From a virus, in the IMG/VR virus record IMGVR_UViG_3300049043_000112, positions 62,001 to 126,000 of that record: a DNA stretch of 64,000 nt; one strand, given 5' to 3'. Below, piece by piece: positions 24,713 to 31,627 of the stretch. Position numbers and translations under genes: made by a program. The notes under the pieces were generated by a model. It did not search any database and was not told where the DNA came from. It saw only the letters and a list, made by a program, of their open reading frames with translations. Numbering within the stretch: position 1 is the first letter of the stretch; each line of letters starts with the position of its first letter.

Positions 24713-25462
24713 ATGGAAAGAGGCATCATTTACCTTATTCTCAACAAGCAAACAGGTGAAAAATACGTCGGAAACACCACACTTGCGATGAATAAAGAAT
24801 GGGTACACCACATAGACCGTTCTAAAAGAATGTCTGCTGAACCCTTACATAAAGCATTCAGACAGCACGGTGTACATAACTTTATGATTAAAGAGTTAGA
24901 TGAATATGATGATACTTGTTTAAACAATAAACTGAATGAATGGATTAAGAAATATAAACCTGAATACAATCCTATTATTACAAAAGAACCAATACAAGAA
25001 AAGCAGAAAGAACCAGTAATACCTAAACCAAAACCTAAAAGTAAAAGAAATGTATCAACATCTCATCTTACACCTTGGAATAATAGTATACGTGGAGATG
25101 GTAAACACTGTGGTATCAAGATAAGAGGTAAGAACTTAGAAACTGGTTTATGTACTGACTATGAAAGTGCAAGAGTCGCAGCAATAGAAGTGACAGGTGA
25201 TCCGAATACCAATCGTAATATTCTAAATGCTGCCAGAAGTGGTATTATTGCATACGGGCATCGCTGGCAGATATTAGAAGAGAAGCAAAAGAAAAAAGCG
25301 GTATTTGGTGTCAATAAAAAAACGGAGATGATTGGTCCCCGTTATGAAAGTATTAATGCTGCTGTTCGTGCCTTTGAATGTACCGATAAGAACGGAATTC
25401 TCAAGAGTTTGAAGAATCCTGGTAAGTATTCATGGAAAGGACACTGGTGGTTCTTTGGGTGA
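24713..25462 (+). CDS. GIY-YIG homing endonuclease
   Basis: 249 residues. GIIYLILNKQTGEKYVGNT fits the GIY-YIG core (GIY as GII, YIG as YVG), with LHKAFRQHGVHNFMIKELDE. A Lys/Pro linker follows, then HLTPWNNSIRGDG-type and NUMOD1-like repeats (YESINAAVRAFECTDKNGIL) for DNA recognition. Plus strand among minus-strand genes. Confidence 0.8.
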   Translation: MERGIIYLILNKQTGEKYVGNTTLAMNKEWVHHIDRSKRMSAEPLHKAFRQHGVHNFMIKELDEYDDTCLNNKLNEWIKKYKPEYNPIITKEPIQEKQKEPVIPKPKPKSKRNVSTSHLTPWNNSIRGDGKHCGIKIRGKNLETGLCTDYESARVAAIEVTGDPNTNRNILNAARSGIIAYGHRWQILEEKQKKKAVFGVNKKTEMIGPRYESINAAVRAFECTDKNGILKSLKNPGKYSWKGHWWFFG

Positions 25463-25651
25463 TCAGGGTTTCATACCTTTCTTCTCTTGTTCTGCTGTCT
25501 GTCTTAAGTGCATTGTTGTATGAAGACGTTGTAGATTTGCATAACGATTATGCTGTCTTGTTTCAAGAGACTTTGCTCTAATCTTTGCAGAAGCAACCTT
25601 TGATTGCCGTGGTGTAAGGACTTGCTCCATAAACTGTTGAAACGTCTTCAT
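25463..25651 (-). CDS. Small basic protein (62 aa), late
   Basis: MKTFQQFMEQVLTPRQSKVA then SAKIRAKSLETRQHNRYANL. The MKTFxQFMEQ start is typical of cyanophage late proteins. Late promoter 22 bp upstream. Adjacent to the convergent GIY-YIG gene without a gap. Confidence 0.65.
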   Translation of the reverse strand: MKTFQQFMEQVLTPRQSKVASAKIRAKSLETRQHNRYANLQRLHTTMHLRQTAEQEKKGMKP

Positions 25652-25673
25652 TATCCCTTTGATGTCTTTTATG

Positions 25674-25681
25674 TATTTATT
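25674..25681 (-). promoter_or_regulatory. Late promoter (AATAAATA) before 25463-25651
   Basis: AATAAATA 22 bp before the ATG, one base from the T4 late box. Confidence 0.55.
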
Positions 25682-25745
25682 GAAGGCGGGGCTTAACGTT
25701 ACTTATACCCTTCGGTTCAACCATACCAAAGGTATGTATAAGAAC

Positions 25746-25997
25746 TCACTTTTTGACTTCTTGTGTCTTGTATGGAACTTTACCAGTCTCGGTGTACATT
25801 AGAATATCATACTTGAACTTACATTCAAGAGGGCGTTGGTTACAGAGTTTTAGAGTTTCATTGATTGTTGACTGTCTTGTGATTGGACCAGACAATGAAT
25901 ATCCAATAACGGTTGACAGTAAACAATAAACTGGTATCAGAAGATTGGTACGATTTCTGAACTTAGATAACCTTGTTTCTGTATGTGTTGTTCCCAT
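25746..25997 (-). CDS. Small membrane-anchored protein (83 aa)
   Basis: MGTTHTETRLSKFRNRTNLL, then hydrophobic LIPVYCLLSTVIGYSLSG and a Cys-containing outer part. Probable N-terminal signal anchor. Unknown function. Confidence 0.6.
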   Translation of the reverse strand: MGTTHTETRLSKFRNRTNLLIPVYCLLSTVIGYSLSGPITRQSTINETLKLCNQRPLECKFKYDILMYTETGKVPYKTQEVKK

Positions 25998-26015
25998 AAT
26001 GTAGCATCCTCAATG

Positions 26016-26258
26016 TTAAAGAAAATTGCGGTTTGTTTGGTTTGTTTGTCTTTCTTTTGTCGGTAATACACAACTTGGTATTTCATTGTCATTCCAATGT
26101 CTTACGACCCCTGCGATAATGAATAGATTAGTAAAAAGATAAGTAGCGAATATAAAAGTCCGTATATGAGCAATGTGGTCTGCTTCTCTGTCATTTTTCG
26201 ATGCCTTCTCCCCAAGAGACTTTGCCCATAGTCTCCATACAGTTTTTCTCTTCTTCAT
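26016..26258 (-). CDS. Small membrane protein (80 aa)
   Basis: MKKRKTVWRLWAKSLGEKAS, then HIRTFIFATYLFTNLFIIAG (membrane helix) and VRHWND. It overlaps the end of the upstream gene by 68 nt in another frame. Similar WAKSLGEKASKND...RHWND proteins occur in cyanophages. Confidence 0.65.
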   Translation of the reverse strand: MKKRKTVWRLWAKSLGEKASKNDREADHIAHIRTFIFATYLFTNLFIIAGVVRHWNDNEIPSCVLPTKERQTNQTNRNFL

Positions 26259-26484
26259 AAACAGATTCTCTTGACTTCACATAGGTTAATTCATTCCATT
26301 GCTTATTATAACAGAGAATCAACAATCGGTCATTACGATGTAAATCGCAAGCAGCATAGTTCTCATAAGTCTTTGGACGGACATTGGACTTAATCGTAAT
26401 GTAATCCTCTCCCTTGAAGTATACCCACCCTTCGACCTTATCATTCCAGAGAACATAATCATTGACCTGTGGTTCGTAACTCAT
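26191..26484 (-). CDS. Conserved small cyanophage protein (97 aa)
   Basis: MSYEPQVNDYVLWNDKVEGW then VYFKGEDYITIKSNVRPKTY, HRNDRLLILCYNKQWNELTY. An SH3-like beta barrel is plausible. Start chosen at the ATG of the conserved MSYEPxVNDYV. Confidence 0.7.
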   Translation of the reverse strand: MSYEPQVNDYVLWNDKVEGWVYFKGEDYITIKSNVRPKTYENYAACDLHRNDRLLILCYNKQWNELTYVKSRESVYEEEKNCMETMGKVSWGEGIEK

Positions 26485-26545
26485 ACAAATGCAGATTCTA
26501 ATGGAGTTTGTTTTGGAATCATCGCTGAATATGGTGTGGTATTCC

Positions 26546-26719
26546 TTATGTCCACCGACTGTCCAATACTTTTGGAGTTGATGGGGGAATAGTATTTTCT
26601 GGTTTTGGTGTTGTAGAATCCCCAGATACAACGAACTGCATCACCAAGATTGTAGTCAAACCGACGGTCATAATGAATCCAGATAGCAACAACATTGCGT
26701 TTAAACTCTGTTTGCTCAT
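26546..26719 (-). CDS. Tiny membrane protein (57 aa)
   Basis: MSKQSLNAMLLLSGFIMTVG then LTTILVMQFVVSGD and a Pro/Thr tail. A good AGAGGG ribosome site lies 8 nt upstream. A longer overlapping frame (26481-26825) has no such site and is less likely. Confidence 0.55.
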   Translation of the reverse strand: MSKQSLNAMLLLSGFIMTVGLTTILVMQFVVSGDSTTPKPENTIPPSTPKVLDSRWT

Positions 26720-26751
26720 AATACATTCCCTCTGGTGGTTGATGTGGAAAT

Positions 26752-26913
26752 TCAAGAATCACTGACTGCACGGAGATACTTTGGATTGTATCCTGCAGAA
26801 ACATAATACTGCAGTCGTTCATCACATTGTTCTTTAGTCAGTTGTTTGGCATTCTCTTCAATTAATTCCCAACCATGAGAATACATCTCTTCAATACGAT
26901 AAAGTTGTGTCAC
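26752..26913 (-). CDS. Small conserved protein with GTG start (53 aa)
   Basis: (M)TQLYRIEEMYSHGWELIEEN then KQLTKEQCDERLQYYVSAGY and NPKYLRAV. The LTKEQCxxRL...GYNPxxLRAV pattern is common in cyanophages. The GTG overlaps the upstream stop (GTGA) with GGAGG 10 nt before. Confidence 0.65.
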   Translation of the reverse strand: MTQLYRIEEMYSHGWELIEENAKQLTKEQCDERLQYYVSAGYNPKYLRAVSDS

Positions 26914-27140
26914 GTCGTAAATGCCTCCAACAGTCCAGACTCATAATCATCTTGCAAAGCAAACTTCTGAGAATTCACAACTCTTTCCATAATGCGGTCT
27001 GTGTAACGCTCATCAAATTGCTGCTCATTTGCAAGCAGTTCAAATGCTTCCGTATCAGACTTAGCAATCAGATTAATCAGACCACCATACTCAGAAGAGG
27101 GAAATGGCACCCAGTAATCAACAATGTAAAGATACTTCAT
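26910..27140 (-). CDS. Small hypothetical protein (76 aa)
   Basis: MKYLYIVDYWVPFPSSEYGG then KSDTEAFELLANEQQFDERY. Beta-hairpin then helices. A consensus sigma-70 promoter sits in the end of the upstream gene. Confidence 0.7.
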   Translation of the reverse strand: MKYLYIVDYWVPFPSSEYGGLINLIAKSDTEAFELLANEQQFDERYTDRIMERVVNSQKFALQDDYESGLLEAFTT

Positions 27141-27153
27141 TTTCTGTGATAAA

Positions 27154-27333
27154 TTACTCTCTAATTGTAGTGTATTTGTCGTATCCTGTCAAGCAATTCA
27201 ATTGTCGTTCAATCTCAAATTTGATGGGTAGCAAATGTGACGTGAAGAACCCAGCATACTGCCCATCTTGAAGAAGATTGCGAACATTCTCAATCTGTTG
27301 CAATGCTAGAATCAATTTCATTCGATCTGTCAT
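27154..27333 (-). CDS. Conserved small cyanophage protein (59 aa)
   Basis: MTDRMKLILALQQIENVRNL then QYAGFFTSHLLPIKFEIERQ. Helical; last codons also encode the next promoter. Confidence 0.65.
   Translation of the reverse strand: MTDRMKLILALQQIENVRNLLQDGQYAGFFTSHLLPIKFEIERQLNCLTGYDKYTTIRE
27164..27192 (-). promoter_or_regulatory. Consensus sigma-70 promoter (TTGACA-N17-TACAAT)
   Basis: TTGACA 27187-27192, 17 bp, TACAAT 27164-27169 on the minus strand, inside the 3' end of 27154-27333 and before 26910-27140. Confidence 0.7.
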
Positions 27334-27516
27334 TCAAACAAACTCCTGAATGTAATAGTCCACAGTCACTTCCAGTTCTGCTGCTTTTTGCTCATAAAAG
27401 TTGTCAGTATACTGTTTGGCACAAACCCATGCTTCGTGATTAAACTGCTCAACCTCAAAATGCTGCATAAAATCCTCAAATGCGTTCATAAATTGTGCAA
27501 TGTCTTCGTCGTTCAT
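27334..27516 (-). CDS. Small acidic protein (60 aa), paralogue of 23108-23242
   Basis: MNDEDIAQFMNAFEDFMQHF then QYTDNFYEQKAAELEVTVDY and YIQEFV. The C-terminal 17 residues are shared with 23108-23242. Helical, acidic; stop and next ATG are adjacent. Confidence 0.7.
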   Translation of the reverse strand: MNDEDIAQFMNAFEDFMQHFEVEQFNHEAWVCAKQYTDNFYEQKAAELEVTVDYYIQEFV

Positions 27517-27647
27517 TTTACGTGTTCTTGGTGATGATAATAGGCATCAAACAACTTTTGGTCGCGTTGTATCAAAAAGGCATTGTATCCAAAGAAAGCA
27601 ATTAGAAAGACAACACCAACAAAAACATACTTCGGTGAAAGGTTCAT
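27513..27647 (-). CDS. Tiny membrane protein (44 aa)
   Basis: MNLSPKYVFVGVVFLIAFFG then YNAFLIQRDQKLFDAYYHHQ. One membrane helix then a charged tail. ATGA overlaps at both ends. Confidence 0.6.
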   Translation of the reverse strand: MNLSPKYVFVGVVFLIAFFGYNAFLIQRDQKLFDAYYHHQEHVK

Positions 27648-27808
27648 TCGCATTCAAGATCGTAAAGAATAGCAGCAGACATTTCAGAAAGAATCTTTCG
27701 ATTCAAATCGTGAACATCATAGTTAATTTCTTTTGAAAGTTCGGTCCAGTCAGAATGCTTCATAAGAATGTTGAGCATCGCGCCCAGTTCATCGGTTGTA
27801 AATGCCAT
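27644..27808 (-). CDS. Small hypothetical protein (54 aa)
   Basis: MAFTTDELGAMLNILMKHSD then WTELSKEINYDVHDLNRKIL. Helical; ATG abuts the upstream gene's stop. Confidence 0.6.
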   Translation of the reverse strand: MAFTTDELGAMLNILMKHSDWTELSKEINYDVHDLNRKILSEMSAAILYDLECE

Positions 27809-28068
27809 CAGCAAGCACCATAGAAAGGATTACCAAGTTGGGGAAGGTTAGAGTTGTCACGGGTCTCAGTATAACCATAAGCAACACGCTCACGGATGTC
27901 CAGCAGCAGTTCCACACGGTTCAGAAACTTCTTGGACACTTGACCCTCAGGAGCAAAGGTTACGGTACGGAGGAACCACTCCTTAGAGATGTCACCGTAG
28001 GGGGTCTTGACAGGATAGAAGTCAACCACCATGTTGCCGTCCTTGCTAGTCAGTTGGGGGGTCTGCAT
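27808..28068 (-). CDS. Small hypothetical protein (86 aa)
   Basis: MQTPQLTSKDGNMVVDFYPV then KEWFLRTVTFAPEGQVSKKF. Starts a new unit; TATAAT about 25 bp upstream with a promoter element inside the preceding gene. Confidence 0.7.
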   Translation of the reverse strand: MQTPQLTSKDGNMVVDFYPVKTPYGDISKEWFLRTVTFAPEGQVSKKFLNRVELLLDIRERVAYGYTETRDNSNLPQLGNPFYGAC

Positions 28069-28092
28069 TGGGTCTGTCCCGATTACCTCTGT

Positions 28093-28149
28093 ATTATAGG
28101 TCAGAAGGACGGCACCACGTCGTTGCGGAGGACAGTTCCAGAAGTGTCC
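28093..28149 (-). promoter_or_regulatory. TGNCA-type promoter element before 27808-28068
   Basis: GGACA-N10-TGTCCTC, 29 bp, then TATAAT. The half-sites lie within the last codons of 28101-28304. Confidence 0.6.
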
Positions 28150-28304
28150 ATTCGCTCGAAGACGCTGTAAAGTTTGTTATACAGTGCTGGCACACTTCCA
28201 TATTCCCGTGCAATTCTATTCTCCTCACGTAGATTCAGTTCCTGCAGTGCAGATAGAATTACACCAATTTCATGAACATTTAGATTTACTTGTGTTTCAG
28301 TCAT
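28101..28304 (-). CDS. Small hypothetical protein (67 aa)
   Basis: MTETQVNLNVHEIGVILSAL then QELNLREENRIAREYGSVPA. Helical. Its 3' end doubles as the next promoter element. Confidence 0.7.
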   Translation of the reverse strand: MTETQVNLNVHEIGVILSALQELNLREENRIAREYGSVPALYNKLYSVFERMDTSGTVLRNDVVPSF

Positions 28305-28308
28305 TGTT

Positions 28309-28668
28309 TCAGTCCCAACTAATGTTTTCTAAAAGAACTCCTGGCATAATATAACTCCAACCATTGCCACCAACCTTATACTCCCACTTGTATTCACGTT
28401 GATTGTAGTTATCCCAAGTCATAAACCCTTTCTTCTTATCAAACCAGGATTTGACCGTCAGTTTCCACTTGTTAGAGAACACATTGCGAGTGCGAAGTGC
28501 TCCACCAGTTTCGCGGGTTTCAATCACCACACACAGATCTTCATAGATGTTGCTATTAGTCTCCAATTGGCAGGGAGTTTCATAACGAAACGGTTTGTAG
28601 ATTTTAGGTGGTTGAATTGCTGGTGTTGCCTGGGCAAACATCAGCGTGGCAAGCAGAGTGTTAATCAT
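28309..28668 (-). CDS. Secreted/periplasmic small protein (119 aa)
   Basis: MINTLLATLMFAQATPAIQP is a short signal peptide with a likely AQA cleavage region. The mature part has CQLETNSNIYEDLCVVIETR and aromatic beta strands. Could modify the periplasm or block superinfection (inference). ATGA overlap with the upstream gene. Confidence 0.65.
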   Translation of the reverse strand: MINTLLATLMFAQATPAIQPPKIYKPFRYETPCQLETNSNIYEDLCVVIETRETGGALRTRNVFSNKWKLTVKSWFDKKKGFMTWDNYNQREYKWEYKVGGNGWSYIMPGVLLENISWD

Positions 28669-28892
28669 TCAAATTCACCAGTACGATTGGTAGGTTGAGA
28701 GTGTTTAAGAGAATAAACTTCGGTGCTTAGAGTTTGAATTGCAGCATAAACATCTGTTTCCAGTTGATTAACTTTGTATTCAAGATTGCCGACTTGACGA
28801 TACAAATTCAAACACATCAGCAAACTACTAGAGACCCCAACAATAATGGACCATCCAATCACTTGCTCAAGTCGTTCTTCACTCAGTTTCAT
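28665..28892 (-). CDS. Membrane-anchored coiled-coil protein (75 aa)
   Basis: MKLSEERLEQVIGWSIIVGV then SSLLMCLNLYRQVGNLEYKV and QLETDVYAAIQTLSTEVY. One membrane helix followed by a heptad-like coil. The in-frame upstream extension overlaps another gene, so the later ATG is preferred. Confidence 0.65.
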   Translation of the reverse strand: MKLSEERLEQVIGWSIIVGVSSSLLMCLNLYRQVGNLEYKVNQLETDVYAAIQTLSTEVYSLKHSQPTNRTGEFE

Positions 28893-29043
28893 TGTTCTCT
28901 TCAACAACAAGTTCAAGATAATTGTATCCAATTTTAGAACGCCCTTGATGGGTGGAAGTATCAACCTTCACACCCTCATCCATAAGTTTATCCAACCTTC
29001 GATTGGTTGCATCATTCAATTTTGCAGTCCAATAGTGACTCAT
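28879..29043 (-). CDS. Small hypothetical protein (54 aa)
   Basis: MSHYWTAKLNDATNRRLDKL then DTSTHQGRSKIGYNYLELVV. Overlaps the next gene by 14 nt. Confidence 0.55.
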   Translation of the reverse strand: MSHYWTAKLNDATNRRLDKLMDEGVKVDTSTHQGRSKIGYNYLELVVEENNETE

Positions 29044-29201
29044 TTTGTTTTCTCCTGTTTCGATTGTATTATAGCACGGCGAGCGCCATATGCTTCAAAT
29101 TGTGTGGCAAAGGATGCAATGACTTGCCCACTGTCTGCCCAGTGTAGATACCATCGGTTGACAAATTGTTTGATGTAAATGGATTTAGTGGGAGTTGTCA
29201 T
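29040..29201 (-). CDS. Small basic protein (53 aa)
   Basis: MTTPTKSIYIKQFVNRWYLH then WADSGQVIASFATQFEAYGA and a Lys-rich end. ATGA coupling to 28879-29043. Confidence 0.55.
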   Translation of the reverse strand: MTTPTKSIYIKQFVNRWYLHWADSGQVIASFATQFEAYGARRAIIQSKQEKTK

Positions 29202-29286
29202 AATCATCATCTTCAAAAAAAGACGCTACAAGTGGAACTACGCCAAACACTCCAAAAAGGATTAAAAGTGTAATTAACAATGTCAT
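29185..29286 (-). CDS. Tiny membrane protein (33 aa)
   Basis: MTLLITLLILFGVFGVVPLV then ASFFEDDDYDNSH. One hydrophobic helix and an acidic tail, overlapping both neighbours. Confidence 0.45.
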   Translation of the reverse strand: MTLLITLLILFGVFGVVPLVASFFEDDDYDNSH

Positions 29287-29444
29287 ACAGAAAGATCCAC
29301 ATCAATCTCTTTAACATTCAACCCACAAAGTTGTTCATAAACACGATTGCAGATGAGAGTTGGTGCTTTCTTTGCTTTAGACTTCTCATACCAGATGGTC
29401 ACACAACCATCGTAGGTCTCAACACGAACGCGATAGTTCTTCAT
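29283..29444 (-). CDS. Small hypothetical protein (53 aa)
   Basis: MKNYRVRVETYDGCVTIWYE then KSKAKKAPTLICNRVYEQLC. Beta hairpin plus helix. Start placed after the stop of 29446-29610. Confidence 0.6.
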   Translation of the reverse strand: MKNYRVRVETYDGCVTIWYEKSKAKKAPTLICNRVYEQLCGLNVKEIDVDLSV

Positions 29445-29445
29445 G

Positions 29446-29610
29446 TCAGTTTTCCTCAGGGTAGAGTTTCCAACCATCAGGGCGGATGCCCATCTCTTCA
29501 CAGCGCACCTCATACACAATGCGCTCCAGCAACCGCAGAGGCATTTCCTGCTCAATCGTTTTCTGAATGGTGCGGCGCAGTTGGGCGTCGGTGGTGGTAT
29601 CGGTGACCAT
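29446..29610 (-). CDS. Conserved small cyanophage protein (54 aa)
   Basis: MVTDTTTDAQLRRTIQKTIE then MPLRLLERIVYEVRCEEMGI and RPDGWKLYPEEN. The pattern recurs in cyanophages. GC-richer than neighbours. Confidence 0.65.
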   Translation of the reverse strand: MVTDTTTDAQLRRTIQKTIEQEMPLRLLERIVYEVRCEEMGIRPDGWKLYPEEN

Positions 29611-29634
29611 TGCGGTTCCCTTGATTACCTTGTA

Positions 29635-29691
29635 ATTATACTGCCCTTACCAGGCGGTTCGGGAAGAACTGTGCCACTTGATGATCCGTCC
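29635..29691 (-). promoter_or_regulatory. TGNCA-type promoter element before 29446-29610
   Basis: GGACG-N10-TGGCACA, 29 bp, then TATAAT; the half-sites lie inside the SprT-like coding region. Confidence 0.75.
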
Positions 29692-30112
29692 ACCCGTTCT
29701 TCTCAAACAGGTACTCCAGATATAGCGTTTCTTCTTGCTCCCGTGCCTCTATTTCGTGTGGTTGATGCCAATAGTCGTAAAGTTCAACTGCTATTTTACC
29801 ATAATGCATTTTTCCGCGTTTCATCCGCAGTGAACCACGTACCCATTGCCGCAGGTGGACCAGTTCGTGTAAAAGGGTTTTTATATACAACTCCTCCTCC
29901 ATATGAGTATCCAATTCAATCAGAAACTCACGGGGACGATAAGATTCACCCACGTAGTCGCAGTAACCAAAGACTTCTTCACGTTTCAGACCACGATGGA
30001 GAATCTCCACATCAATCTTATGACGTGGTAGAAAACGATTTAGAAACCAAGTGGCAACGTCCTCACAGAGGCGTTTAGAATAACCGTATCCAGAAGTTTG
30101 AATGTAAGACAT
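29636..30112 (-). CDS. SprT-like zinc metallopeptidase
   Basis: 158 residues. LYIKTLLHELVHLRQWVRGS carries HExxH (HELVH) and the distal HEIEAREQEE offers a further ligand, as in SprT/SPRTN-like proteases. These bind DNA-protein contexts or process proteins. Start at MSYIQTSGYGYSKR; the last codons encode the next promoter element. Confidence 0.75.
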   Translation of the reverse strand: MSYIQTSGYGYSKRLCEDVATWFLNRFLPRHKIDVEILHRGLKREEVFGYCDYVGESYRPREFLIELDTHMEEELYIKTLLHELVHLRQWVRGSLRMKRGKMHYGKIAVELYDYWHQPHEIEAREQEETLYLEYLFEKNGWTDHQVAQFFPNRLVRAV

Positions 30113-30157
30113 TGCCCCCAGTGTAGAAACCAAATAAAACTTGAAACAAAGAGAAGT

Positions 30158-30250
30158 TTATGAGTCGTGGTCATCGGGTGTTTCAATTAACTTTCCAATG
30201 ATTACTGCGACAGGAATAGAAAGTAAAATCCACAGAAGTATCCAAGTCAT
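30158..30250 (-). CDS. Tiny membrane protein (30 aa)
   Basis: MTWILLWILLSIPVAVIIGK then LIETPDDHDS. Single membrane helix; ATGA coupling to 30247-30474. Confidence 0.45.
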   Translation of the reverse strand: MTWILLWILLSIPVAVIIGKLIETPDDHDS

Positions 30251-30474
30251 CGTGCGATAATGTCCAGAGACTCCAGCAGCATCATAGCAAGTTCCACCTG
30301 GTTGTCTTCATCAACAACAGGAATGTTGGACTGCACAAACTCACTTGCAAGTTCGTGAAGCAAATCAGTCATTCGCTGGTCAGCATAAGCAAACATAGCA
30401 AACTCAGACTTGAACCCGTTGCTCAGCAGGCGGAGGGACTTGGTGACGGTCAGGTCGTGAACGGTGTTGTCCAT
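30247..30474 (-). CDS. Small hypothetical protein (75 aa)
   Basis: MDNTVHDLTVTKSLRLLSNG then SEFAMFAYADQRMTDLLHEL. Helical; own promoter element with TATAAT about 23 bp upstream. Confidence 0.7.
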   Translation of the reverse strand: MDNTVHDLTVTKSLRLLSNGFKSEFAMFAYADQRMTDLLHELASEFVQSNIPVVDEDNQVELAMMLLESLDIIAR

Positions 30475-30497
30475 TGGTGTCTTTGGTTGATGAATGT

Positions 30498-30554
30498 ATT
30501 ATAGGGCATCCAGAGGGGTCTGGTGTGCCCTATGTGACAGTTGTTGAACTGGTT
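30498..30554 (-). promoter_or_regulatory. TGNCA-type promoter element before 30247-30474
   Basis: AACCA-N10-TGTCACA, 29 bp, then TATAAT. Confidence 0.7.
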
Positions 30555-30700
30555 CAGCGAGTGTAAGAATAACCAGATTTTAAGGATTTATGAATTTCAG
30601 ACATAGTTTCTTCACTACTCTTTAGTCTGGGATTACAAATAGGTGGTGGAGGTGGATTATAGAGTTTAATCGTTAATGATAAACGAAGATCATTTCGCAT
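30554..30700 (-). CDS. Small proline-rich protein (48 aa)
   Basis: MRNDLRLSLTIKLYNPPPPP then NPRLKSSEETMSEIHKSLKS. Overlaps the upstream gene's end by 11 nt. Unclear function. Confidence 0.5.
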   Translation of the reverse strand: MRNDLRLSLTIKLYNPPPPPICNPRLKSSEETMSEIHKSLKSGYSYTR

Positions 30701-31148
30701 ACAGATATCCTCCCGCCCAATCAGCATTCTCAAGCAACCATTCACGCTGCTCAATGATGCGGAGATCGTAGCGAACACCCTTAGCAGGTGCTTTCCAACT
30801 GGCGCTTTTGTAAACTTGACCAGTCTTCTTATCCACAAAAGCGTGGACAGAACGGGAACCATTTGCAACCATAATAATTTTGTGATACTTACGACCCGTT
30901 TCAGGGTAGAACTCATAATCACAAACACCATTCTTCAGGTCTTGAATACATGCGAGATGATAGGTCTCTTCGCAATCAGTGATAATATCTTCCAGACTTT
31001 TCAAAGAACGCTGGTGCGACTTGATGCTGTAATCAATGTAATTCTGACGCAGTGCCTCACACAGAGCATAGGTGTGACCCAGAACTGCCTCTGCGATGTT
31101 CTTCCGTGCCTCTGCAGTGGCGGCGTAGTCAGCGAAGGTGGTGGTCAT
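30690..31148 (-). CDS. Conserved phage protein (152 aa)
   Basis: MTTTFADYAATAEARKNIAE then YEFYPETGRKYHKIIMVANG and SRSVHAFVDKKTGQVYKSAS. The last motif (VHAFVDKKTGxVYKxASW) is common in cyanophage proteins of unknown function. Own promoter element. Confidence 0.75.
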   Translation of the reverse strand: MTTTFADYAATAEARKNIAEAVLGHTYALCEALRQNYIDYSIKSHQRSLKSLEDIITDCEETYHLACIQDLKNGVCDYEFYPETGRKYHKIIMVANGSRSVHAFVDKKTGQVYKSASWKAPAKGVRYDLRIIEQREWLLENADWAGGYLYAK

Positions 31149-31169
31149 TGCTTGGTTGCGTATGAACGT

Positions 31170-31226
31170 ATTATAGGAGCATACAGGGGCATTTCAGGAA
31201 GCCCTGTGCCACCCGTTAAACTGTCA
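31170..31226 (-). promoter_or_regulatory. TGNCA-type promoter element before 30690-31148
   Basis: TGACA-N10-TGGCACA, 29 bp, then TATAAT. One of the best copies. Confidence 0.82.
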
Positions 31227-31625
31227 CATAAACGCTTCCACGCCAACAGGATTGCCGAAACTATAGTCATATTCAAGGGCGTTGGCACAGACAAAATGTG
31301 GATGTTTTACGTCAACACCAAGACGTTCACACAATTCCTTATGATTATCCTCCATAAGTTCCACAGCGTACAGCATATTATCCAAAATATGTTCGGAAGA
31401 GTGATATTCCTTGAGTTTTTCGTACAGTGCAACCATAAAGTTGCCAGAACCAGCAGAATTATCAAGAAATGTGCTTTTAGGATTTTTCAGCACATCTTCT
31501 GGAATTTCAGATACCATCTTGGCGCAAAGTTCTGCAGGAGTGAATACTTCACCAGTTGCATCAATCCTGTCATCAGAGCGTTCAATCTCCGACCCGACCA
31601 TTTCATTATGCTTATTCTTGGACAT
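31224..31625 (-). CDS. Split adenine methyltransferase, AdoMet-binding half
   Basis: 133 residues. DATGEVFTPAELCAKMVSEI is the motif-X region of Type I/IIG N6-adenine methyltransferases, FLDNSAGSGNFMVAL (53-67) is motif I, MLYAVELMEDNHKELCERL motif II, and CANALEYDY motif III. It ends before motif IV (NPPY), which is on the separate upstream protein 31628-32623. Probably associates with it to methylate DNA. Last gene of the operon. Confidence 0.78.
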   Translation of the reverse strand: MSKNKHNEMVGSEIERSDDRIDATGEVFTPAELCAKMVSEIPEDVLKNPKSTFLDNSAGSGNFMVALYEKLKEYHSSEHILDNMLYAVELMEDNHKELCERLGVDVKHPHFVCANALEYDYSFGNPVGVEAFM

Positions 31626-31627
31626 AC

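Noticed and set aside
26481-26825. A longer frame overlapping the tiny membrane protein at 26546-26719
   Set aside because: Its plausible ATG is 1 nt from the AGAGGG site, while the membrane protein's ATG is 8 nt away, and a conserved gene (26752-26913) occupies its 5' part.
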